From Candidatus Heimdallarchaeota archaeon (GTDB lineage Archaea; Asgardarchaeota; Heimdallarchaeia; JABLTI01): a DNA stretch of 7,534 bases. The translations under genes and the position numbers were made by a program. Under the pieces are notes generated by a model. That model had not been told where the DNA came from. It saw nothing but the letters and a program-made list of their open reading frames with translations, and searched no databases. The stretch is taken from assembly GCA_030671945.1 (NCBI GenBank), contig DAOVHJ010000120.1, forward strand, positions 1 through 7,534, in the 5' to 3' direction. Shown piece after piece: positions 1 through 5,561 of the stretch; positions within the stretch are counted from its first letter, which is position 1, and each line of letters begins with the position of its first letter.

Positions 1-9
1 CCGGGATCT

Positions 10-1350
10 ATGGTTTTCGAATGTAGGGACGATTTATTGGAATTAGCAGTATTTGGCAAAAAACGTGGAGTAATGAACGTAGGATTATTCGCAGAACATT
101 CAGGAGAAATAAAGGTAAAATTAAATCCAAACATCCTTGGTTCTGATGGATTGGCAATTTTTGGTTCTAGAGGAAGCGGTAAATCCTATGCAGCAGGAGT
201 GATAATTGAAGAACTCGCAGAATTTGGACTACCAACTCTGATTGTTGATCCACATGGAGAGTACTGGGGCCTTTCACATACCGCAGGACCAAAAGGCACT
301 GCATCCTTACCAAAATACTTCGTTCACGTGCTTTATCCGAATAAATATCCTCCAAGATATTTTGAATTAATGAGTAAACTAGCGAAGAAATTTGATGTAA
401 ACATCAAGCTTGAACCTGTAACTATGTTATTCTCAGAAATCACCACTTCTGAAATGTTTGGTTTTATGTATGATCTAACATTTACACAGAAAGAAAAAAT
501 AGAAAATACCTGGTATGCTATTCGGGATACATTTGGTTCTGCAGTCTGCTACGACATTGATGGTTTCCTTGGTTTTGGTTTAGAGAATAATATCATTGAT
601 GGAGCTAGTCGAAGACCAATTATTAGAAAGCTTGAAGTTTTTAGAAAGATGGGTTTCTTTACTGATTTAAGCGGTTCAATTTGCCATCTAACAGGTTCAA
701 TCATCCAGGAATTTGATAAGAATTACAAAAGAATAGAGACAAGTGAGAAAAGTAGGGATATGTCAACACTAGCGAGTGTTATAAGTCACTTTGGACCGGA
801 AGTCATTACGATTCTAGATGTTAGTCAGCCTTTCTTAGATGAACGAGCTCGAAGAATCTTCGTCTCGAGTTATTTGAATCGTTTGCGAAGGACTATGGAA
901 CGAAAAGAAATCCAACGGGCATTTCTCTTAATTGAGGAAGCACATCGATTTATCCCAATCGGAGAATCACCCACAAAACGAGCTATAGAATGGTTCGCAA
1001 GAGAAGGAAGGAAAATGGGGGCAGGATTAGGGATTGTAAGTCAAAGACCAAGTGGGCTTGACCGAGACATTCTTTCTCAATGCAATTCAAAATTAATTCT
1101 ACGAATAACAGAGCAATCAGATCTTCTTGTTGCGAAGGATATTCTCGCTGGTTTTGCTGAAAGATATATTGGATTGCTCCCATATCTCGAGCAAGGAACA
1201 GGTGTTTTATCTGGGGCGGCTCTGAGAATACCGATTTTAGTTACATTTCGAGAAAGAAAATCCTCATCTAAGTATGGTGAAACAGTTTCTCTAGTTGCTC
1301 ATCCAGAGGATAAAGTGAAATCTCGAGAAGCTGAGAAGAAAAATTGGTAA
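10..1350 (+). CDS. HerA/DUF87-family P-loop ATPase (DNA translocase/helicase-like), possibly 5'-partial
   Basis: This is a HerA/FtsK-superfamily ATPase; characterised HerA forms hexamers that pump double-stranded DNA and works with the nuclease NurA in end resection. Seen here: Walker A GSRGSGKS at residues 52-59, VDPHGEYWGL at 79-88 (the conserved D-x-H/x-G-E strand), Walker B FLLIEEAH at 305-312 with catalytic E310, and the HerA signature REGRKMGAGLGIVSQRPSGL at 331-350, which carries arginine-finger and sensor residues. A helical insert lies at about 115-255. Only about 50 residues precede Walker A, so the N-terminal HAS barrel of canonical HerA is missing or cut off. The frame is open from base 1 (three codons before the ATG) and no Shine-Dalgarno is visible, so the gene may begin outside the window. 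No nurA gene is present here. The family call is firm; the exact role (repair, plasmid/virus DNA handling or defence) is not determined. Confidence 0.88.
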   Translation: MVFECRDDLLELAVFGKKRGVMNVGLFAEHSGEIKVKLNPNILGSDGLAIFGSRGSGKSYAAGVIIEELAEFGLPTLIVDPHGEYWGLSHTAGPKGTASLPKYFVHVLYPNKYPPRYFELMSKLAKKFDVNIKLEPVTMLFSEITTSEMFGFMYDLTFTQKEKIENTWYAIRDTFGSAVCYDIDGFLGFGLENNIIDGASRRPIIRKLEVFRKMGFFTDLSGSICHLTGSIIQEFDKNYKRIETSEKSRDMSTLASVISHFGPEVITILDVSQPFLDERARRIFVSSYLNRLRRTMERKEIQRAFLLIEEAHRFIPIGESPTKRAIEWFAREGRKMGAGLGIVSQRPSGLDRDILSQCNSKLILRITEQSDLLVAKDILAGFAERYIGLLPYLEQGTGVLSGAALRIPILVTFRERKSSSKYGETVSLVAHPEDKVKSREAEKKNW

Positions 1351-1404
1351 AAATATTATCTTATACAGTAAAAACCCATAATAGTTAAACAAGAATAAAA
1401 AAGC

Positions 1405-1414
1405 ATATTTAAAC
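1405..1414 (+). promoter_or_regulatory. Archaeal TATA-like promoter element for the GNAT gene
   Basis: ATATTTAAAC, preceded by the purine-rich AAAAAAGC that could serve as a BRE, is a good match to archaeal box A. A start about 25 bases downstream would place the mRNA 5' end near 1433-1437, giving a leader of about 30 bases before the ATG at 1466. It lies in the 115-base gap after the HerA-like gene, which suggests that the GNAT gene is transcribed separately. Position and motif are seen; function is inferred. Confidence 0.5.
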
Positions 1415-1455
1415 TGGTTTGACGAAGAATTATCTTGTGAATAAGGAACCAGTAG

Positions 1456-1476
1456 ATGAATTTTCATGATTGTTGA
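1456..1476 (+). other. Short upstream reading frame (MNFHDC) overlapping the GNAT start
   Basis: An ATG at 1456 opens a six-codon frame ending in TGA at 1474-1476. It is out of frame with the GNAT gene and overlaps its ATG at 1466. The only Shine-Dalgarno-like stretch nearby (AAGGA, 1443-1447) lies 8 bases before this upstream ATG, a better spacing than the 18 bases to the GNAT ATG. It may be a chance frame or may tune GNAT translation by termination and reinitiation. Confidence 0.3.
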
Positions 1477-2248
1477 GTATCCCAAGAGTGACCATCATAA
1501 ATTGATACCATTATTTTCTAAACATAAATATCTATCAATTTTGATTAAAACTGTCCTAAAAGAAGGAGAAGGGGATATTTTTGTTGATAATATTGAGGAA
1601 CCAAGTGTTGCTTTAATATCATACAAAGTCTATGAAGTTATAGGAGGGGATAGTAATAGCGAAATGGCATTGGATCTTTTGAAATGTGTTATTGAAAATC
1701 GGTTAATTCATTTCCCAGACTGTGATTGGTACCAATTTGCTAAAGACAAACTGGTCTTAGCTCCCTATCCAAGAACCAAATTCTCCTCTGAAAAATTATC
1801 TATTGAAAGAGCAGAGGAAATACTCGAGAAGAAATTACCAGATGGATATAAACTACAAAAAGTAGACATTGATATTGTAAGAAAAATAAATCCAAAACTG
1901 GCCCCCGCTTTTCTTCCATTTTATAAATCACAAGAGGATTTTGTTGAAAGGGGATTAGCATACTGTATTACTGAAAGTGATTTTATCATTAGTATAGCGG
2001 GATCAGCAATGCCAATTTATGATAATGAATTCGAATTACAAGCTATGACAGATCCAAATCCAATTTACAGACGTAAAGGTCTTGCTTCAGCAGCAGCTGC
2101 TACTCTAATAAAAGAAAGTCTTGAAAAGGGAATAACTCCTTATTGGGATGCAGACAATGAAATTTCAGCTAGATTTGCTTTAAAACTTGGTTTCACTAAA
2201 CCTGAAGCTTATGATGCTTATTTATGTTCAAAGAATCCACTAAGATAG
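1466..2248 (+). CDS. GNAT-family N-acetyltransferase, ZmaR-like (260 aa)
   Basis: The protein transfers an acetyl group from acetyl-CoA to an unidentified amine, probably in the cytosol. The C-terminal half carries the GNAT fold: a beta-strand with AMTDPNPIYRR at about 193-203, the acetyl-CoA pyrophosphate loop R-R-K-G-L-A at 202-207 (Q/R-x-x-G-x-G/A pattern), then YWDADNEISARFALKLGF at 226-243, the usual late strand and helix ending in the family's 'LGF'. The N-terminal 120 residues look like a degenerate first domain with a DWYQFAKDKLVLAPYPR stretch. The arrangement recalls the GNAT_acetyltran family (PF12746) that includes the zwittermicin A resistance protein ZmaR; that link is from memory. 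An in-frame TGA at 1457-1459 rules out any earlier start, so the ATG at 1466 is the first possible one. It converges on the hydrolase gene with a 9-base gap. The substrate is unknown. Confidence 0.82.
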   Translation: MIVEYPKSDHHKLIPLFSKHKYLSILIKTVLKEGEGDIFVDNIEEPSVALISYKVYEVIGGDSNSEMALDLLKCVIENRLIHFPDCDWYQFAKDKLVLAPYPRTKFSSEKLSIERAEEILEKKLPDGYKLQKVDIDIVRKINPKLAPAFLPFYKSQEDFVERGLAYCITESDFIISIAGSAMPIYDNEFELQAMTDPNPIYRRKGLASAAAATLIKESLEKGITPYWDADNEISARFALKLGFTKPEAYDAYLCSKNPLR

Positions 2249-2257
2249 AGTTTTGAA

Positions 2258-3118
2258 TTAATCAAGTTTTAAGAATTCGGAAATGTCATTAAAAACTATT
2301 AATCGACTCTCAGGTAAATCATTGAAATTCTCGTGGTAATTATCTTTGTAGTATTTTAATTTCATATAATCTTTTTCTTTTAATTTTTCAAATAATTTCA
2401 AGGAGAATTTACTGCTGATTTCCATGTCATTGCCTGGAATTAGGAATAGTGTAGGAATTGAGACTTGTTGGATACTTTTAGTTGCCTGTTTTTGACATAA
2501 GAATATCTCTCTTACCCAGCGAGCAGTAATTTTTGAGACATACAATGGATCACCTTCTCTTATTTTAGCCATTTGTGGATCTCGAGCGAGTTCCTCAGGT
2601 TTCAAAAAATTGGGAGTTTTCATTTTTGGAATTATTATTCCTAAAACCAAACCTAAAGGCTTTCTAAAAGGCGAAAGAAGATCCTTTGATTTTAGTCTAT
2701 AAGCTGGTGCAGATAAAACTAATGAATCAATCAAATCAGGATTTTCAGCAGCAACTATTGAACTAATTGTTCCGCCATTACTATGTCCTATAAGGAATAT
2801 TTTCTTTGGTTTTACTTTTTCTTTAAGGAATTTTATGAATGAAATGGTATCTTTTACATAAGTTTTGTAACTATCAATATAACCTCTCATTTTTTCTTCA
2901 CAATGACCAAAACTCCTTCTATCATATGCATAGACTGGATATCCTTTGTTTGAAAAAAATTCACCTAAATTCTGCATATTACTACTGTGAACACATGCCC
3001 CATGAATACCTACAAAGATGTAATTCTCTTTTACTTTGGTTGGTTTCCATGTACGATAAAATAATTTTAATCCATCATAAGAATCAAAGTAATCAGTTTC
3101 CTCTACGAAATTGCTCAT
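2258..3118 (-). CDS. Alpha/beta hydrolase, serine aminopeptidase S33 / monoacylglycerol-lipase-like (286 aa)
   Basis: This is a soluble serine hydrolase of the Hydrolase_4/lysophospholipase type, expected to cleave an ester such as a monoacylglycerol. Seen: oxyanion-side motif HGACVHSSNM at 39-48, AYDRRSFGHC at 64-73, nucleophile elbow GHSNG at 111-115 with Ser113, a lid/cap region at about 140-215, acid Asp231 in IPGNDMEI, and His262 in YHENFND. The triad is therefore complete and the length is normal for the family. I place the start at the ATG at 3118 rather than the in-frame ATG at 3157: the internal start has an excellent Shine-Dalgarno (AAGGAGA) 8 bases upstream, and the extra 13 residues would encode that site. 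No signal peptide or membrane helix is seen. It is transcribed away from the sugar operon. The natural substrate is not predictable; peptidase or other esterase activity is possible. Confidence 0.88.
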   Translation of the reverse strand: MSNFVEETDYFDSYDGLKLFYRTWKPTKVKENYIFVGIHGACVHSSNMQNLGEFFSNKGYPVYAYDRRSFGHCEEKMRGYIDSYKTYVKDTISFIKFLKEKVKPKKIFLIGHSNGGTISSIVAAENPDLIDSLVLSAPAYRLKSKDLLSPFRKPLGLVLGIIIPKMKTPNFLKPEELARDPQMAKIREGDPLYVSKITARWVREIFLCQKQATKSIQQVSIPTLFLIPGNDMEISSKFSLKLFEKLKEKDYMKLKYYKDNYHENFNDLPESRLIVFNDISEFLKLD

Positions 3119-3125
3119 ATCTTTA

Positions 3126-3132
3126 TCTCCTT
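3126..3132 (-). promoter_or_regulatory. Shine-Dalgarno site deciding the hydrolase start
   Basis: On the minus strand AAGGAGA is followed, after 7-8 bases, by the ATG at 3118. It matches the anti-Shine-Dalgarno core and favours this start over the in-frame ATG at 3157. Confidence 0.7.
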
Positions 3133-3192
3133 TGGCAAAGAATAACTCGGAATACAAACTAAAACTCTTTCCTTGTTTTTCTATAGCTTTGT

Positions 3193-3201
3193 GATAAAAA
3201 A
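3193..3201 (-). promoter_or_regulatory. Possible TATA element for the hydrolase gene
   Basis: The minus strand reads TTTTTTATC here. If used as box A, transcription would start near 3170, leaving a leader of about 50 bases that includes the strong Shine-Dalgarno site. This is an AT-rich region, so the match is weak evidence. Confidence 0.25.
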
Positions 3202-3233
3202 TTCCTAATGAATCCTCTTTTTCTCACGAGTAA

Positions 3234-3242
3234 TTCTTAAAA
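3234..3242 (+). promoter_or_regulatory. Possible TATA element for the sugar operon
   Basis: TTCTTAAAA resembles archaeal box A and would put the transcript start near 3262, about 20-30 bases before the transporter start. A second AT-rich candidate, CTATTAATT at about 3267-3275, would instead give a nearly leaderless message. I cannot choose between them from sequence alone. Confidence 0.3.
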
Positions 3243-3283
3243 GGAAATTCATCCTTAGATTTGTATCTATTAATTACTACTGA

Positions 3284-4684
3284 GTGAAAAGAATGGCAAT
3301 TCTAAAACCAGGTCAAAAAGCGGCATATGGCATTTGTCGTTTTGGAACCAGTATATTCATGAGTGTAACAACTTTAGCAGCAATTTGGATTTATGATAAT
3401 GTCTTCGGACTAGCAGGTTATCCTTATTTGAATTCTGCTGCCGCAGCAATTGGTAAAATAGTAATTGCCTTTTCTAGTTTTATTTTTGGTTACATATCAG
3501 ATATAATTCCGGGAAATAAAGTAAATAGAAGGAAATTTTTCATCTGGACAGGAGCACCAATGTTAGCTCTATCTTTTGTCATGATATTTATCCCGCATTT
3601 GTTTATAACACCTGGGAGTACCTGGTCAGTTTTCGCTTGGTATTTAATATGGAATTCTATGTTTAACCTCTTTTACGGGTATCTTCTAACACCATATCAA
3701 TCATGGATGGCAGAAGTAACCACTGAAGATGATAGAGTTGGTGTGTCGGGGATTCAGAATTTCACAAACCTATTCGCTAATTTATTGGGTTTTGGTTTCG
3801 TCTTTATGATGCCATCCTTACTTGGATTAGAATCAGGGGAAGCATTGTCAGGGACATCAAGTACGATAATGATTGTTGCAATTGTGGCTTTTGCTGTTAT
3901 TGAAGTTTTATTCTTCCTACCAGCATTATTAATGATCAAGGAAAAAAAGGTGGAAAGAAAACAAAGAAATATTCTGAGAGAATTCAAAGTGGTACTAACG
4001 AATCGGAATTATATCATTTGGTTTATGGCTCAAGGATTATATTCAATGGGGCTAACGCTGATAACAGCCTTAGTGCTGGATTTTGCAACGGATATACTCA
4101 TGTTTACTGATTTCATTCGAACGGTTGTTTTTGGTTTACTGGTATTTGGAACAATAATGCTTTGTTTTCTATTTTGGATACCAGTCTCTAAGAAAATTGG
4201 TAAGAAATGGTCAATTATCATCAGTTTTCTCTTCTTAGGAGCAGTACTTCCATTTTCATTAATCTTCAAAGTAATTCCTATAGGAACATTAACCTTCGAA
4301 TATATTGGATATTTATGGGCATTCCTTTTAGGTGTAGGATTATCTGGTCCATTCTTATTCCCATATGCAATAATTGCAGATATTGCTGACAAAGATGAAA
4401 GAGAAACTAAAGAATCTCGAGCTGGTATGTACACTGGATTTAATTCCATACCACTAAATATATTCCAAGCAATTGCATTGCTACTTGTTGGATTTTTGAA
4501 TAATGAATTGTTTACGTTTAGACTCTACCTACTAGGACCTATTGCTGCTATTTTCATAGTTGCTTCAATATTCATTATTCTTTTAGGTAATTTCGATCCA
4601 TTTATGAAGAAAAATGGAACGGAGATTGTTGAATCGATTACTAAAGAATCAATACAAGATCAAATACAATCCGAAGGTGGCTGA
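3284..4684 (+). CDS. GPH/MelB-type major facilitator sugar transporter, 12 TM (466 aa)
   Basis: This is a membrane symporter of the glycoside-pentoside-hexuronide branch of the MFS, likely bringing in a sugar or small glycoside with Na+ or H+. Twelve hydrophobic segments can be placed at about 15-36, 54-72, 86-106, 113-137, 155-178, 194-217, 243-268, 276-299, 308-328, 339-365, 383-404 and 411-435. The loop after helix 2 has the MFS motif A pattern (GYISD at 69-73, then NRRK at 81-84), YQSWMAEV follows helix 4, and IADIADKDERETKESRAGMY at 364-383 matches the GPH loop 10-11 signature (A-D-x-x-D ... R-x-G). The start is the GTG at 3284, directly after an in-frame TGA, or the ATG at 3293, which has a weak GTGA ahead of it; the difference is three residues. 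It is the first gene of an operon with the TIM-barrel and GH38 genes, which suggests that its substrate is a mannoside. Substrate assignment is inference. Confidence 0.88.
   Translation: MKRMAILKPGQKAAYGICRFGTSIFMSVTTLAAIWIYDNVFGLAGYPYLNSAAAAIGKIVIAFSSFIFGYISDIIPGNKVNRRKFFIWTGAPMLALSFVMIFIPHLFITPGSTWSVFAWYLIWNSMFNLFYGYLLTPYQSWMAEVTTEDDRVGVSGIQNFTNLFANLLGFGFVFMMPSLLGLESGEALSGTSSTIMIVAIVAFAVIEVLFFLPALLMIKEKKVERKQRNILREFKVVLTNRNYIIWFMAQGLYSMGLTLITALVLDFATDILMFTDFIRTVVFGLLVFGTIMLCFLFWIPVSKKIGKKWSIIISFLFLGAVLPFSLIFKVIPIGTLTFEYIGYLWAFLLGVGLSGPFLFPYAIIADIADKDERETKESRAGMYTGFNSIPLNIFQAIALLLVGFLNNELFTFRLYLLGPIAAIFIVASIFIILLGNFDPFMKKNGTEIVESITKESIQDQIQSEGG
4674..4680 (+). promoter_or_regulatory. Shine-Dalgarno site supporting GTG start at 4686
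   Basis: AAGGTGG, inside the last codons of the transporter, contains AGGTG, a match to part of the archaeal GGAGGTGA core. It lies 5 bases before the GTG at 4686. A rival in-frame GTG at 4677 sits inside this site and so is less likely. Confidence 0.5.
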
Positions 4685-4685
4685 A

Positions 4686-5552
4686 GTGGCATTATTATTC
4701 GGAAACAGACCATTTGATTTCACTGATTTATTTGGTCTAATAATGGATGGAAAAGTAGATCTTGCTAATCTAAATTATATAGATGTGATGAAAAATTCCG
4801 TTGAAGCGGGATTTAAACATATAGAAATCACTGGAGATCTACCATATGTTCTTCCAGGAATTCTCACCCCAGAAAAGATCGCGGAATTGGTGGAATTCAA
4901 GGAGAAAGAAAGCATTACTTATTCCATTCATTTACCCTTGTGGGCGATGGAACCAGCAGCATTTTCAGAGCAGATTAGAGATGGTTCTGTAGCAGCTTTC
5001 GCTGAGTGCATTGAATTAACTAAACCTTTAGATCCAACGTGTTGGGTGTTACATCCAACCGGAGCATTGACGGTGGAATTTCTGAACATAGATTTCCCAG
5101 AATTCGCAAAAGGATTAATTCTTAATCAATTCTGCACATATACTGAGGATTCAATTCGTAAACTTCTTGACAAAGTAGATGTTCCCCCAGAAAAAATAGC
5201 AGTAGAGAACATTGAATTTCCATTTGAATCAATGGAACCAATAATTGAAGAACTTGGATTAAGTATCTGTCTTGATACAGGACATCTCTTAGCTGGTTTT
5301 TCCGGAGATATTAGTGTTTTAGATTTCGTTGAGAAATATTTCGATAGGATTGCTGAATTACACTTGCATGATGGAGCTTCTCCTAGAATTGATCATAAGT
5401 CACTTGGAAAACATGATTTACCTGTTAAAGAATTGCTTTTAAAATTACATAAGAAAAAATTCAAAGGACCATTAGTTTTTGAGCTTACATTACAAGAAGC
5501 TCTAGATTCAATGGAATACATTAAGGAACATGTACCAGAAGTAATGAAATGA
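4686..5552 (+). CDS. TIM-barrel xylose isomerase-like / AP endonuclease 2 superfamily protein (288 aa); sugar isomerase/epimerase or CbiR-like
   Basis: This looks like a metal-dependent TIM-barrel enzyme of the sugar phosphate isomerase/epimerase superfamily (PF01261). Numbered from the GTG at 4686, the strand ends are GFKHIEITG (42-50), YSIHLPLW (79-86), WVLHPTG (120-126), IAVENIEFPFE (171-181), SICLDTGHLL (193-202), ELHLHDG (224-230), a DHKSLG loop (236-241) and LVFELT (263-268). Likely metal ligands are E174, D197, H200, H226 or H228, H237 and E266. A longer frame begins at an ATG at 4614, but it overlaps the transporter by 71 bases and adds a non-conserved basic tail; the GTG at 4686 has a Shine-Dalgarno site and lies one base after the transporter TGA, so the two genes are probably translationally coupled. 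Context suggests a sugar isomerase or epimerase. The motifs ELTKPLDP, ENIEFPFE, CLDTGHLL and DHKSLG also recall CbiR, a cobamide-remodelling phosphodiesterase. The fold call is firm; the reaction is not. Confidence 0.82.
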   Translation: MALLFGNRPFDFTDLFGLIMDGKVDLANLNYIDVMKNSVEAGFKHIEITGDLPYVLPGILTPEKIAELVEFKEKESITYSIHLPLWAMEPAAFSEQIRDGSVAAFAECIELTKPLDPTCWVLHPTGALTVEFLNIDFPEFAKGLILNQFCTYTEDSIRKLLDKVDVPPEKIAVENIEFPFESMEPIIEELGLSICLDTGHLLAGFSGDISVLDFVEKYFDRIAELHLHDGASPRIDHKSLGKHDLPVKELLLKLHKKKFKGPLVFELTLQEALDSMEYIKEHVPEVMK

Positions 5553-5555
5553 GGT
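5551..5555 (+). promoter_or_regulatory. Shine-Dalgarno site for the TTG-started GH38 gene
   Basis: GAGGT overlaps the TGA stop of the preceding gene and lies 6 bases before the TTG at 5562. The match and spacing support this rare start and imply translational coupling. The next in-frame ATG would fall after the essential HWD motif. Confidence 0.6.
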
Positions 5556-5561
5556 TAGGAT

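Noticed and set aside
167..1183. Two small minus-strand frames opposite the HerA-like gene
   Set aside because: They mirror conserved Walker A-side and Walker B/finger segments of the ATPase and have no features of their own.
1351..1465. Possible terminator or small RNA in the gap after the HerA-like gene
   Set aside because: No stable hairpin or clear T run is visible; only the TATA-like element and short mini-frame could be supported.
1291..1485. Minus-strand frame of 64 codons across the HerA-GNAT gap
   Set aside because: Phe/Leu/Ile-rich translation from an AT-rich gap; it spans the likely GNAT promoter and overlaps both flanking genes.
3119..3157. ATG at 3157 (minus) as the hydrolase start
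   Set aside because: No Shine-Dalgarno precedes it, and the 13 extra codons cover the strong AAGGAGA site that serves the ATG at 3118.
2839..3162. Open frame of 107 codons on the plus strand opposite the hydrolase
   Set aside because: Low-complexity translation rich in Tyr, His, Leu and Asn, antisense to the oxyanion and early core part of a hydrolase with an intact triad.
4030..4449. Open frame of 139 codons on the minus strand inside the transporter gene
   Set aside because: It is antisense to a well-supported membrane protein; its proline/lysine/serine-rich translation shows no domain and it has no ribosome site I can recognise.
4614..4685. ATG at 4614 as the start of the TIM-barrel gene
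   Set aside because: It would overlap the transporter by 71 bases and add a basic, non-family tail; a Shine-Dalgarno-led GTG at 4686 fits family length and operon spacing.
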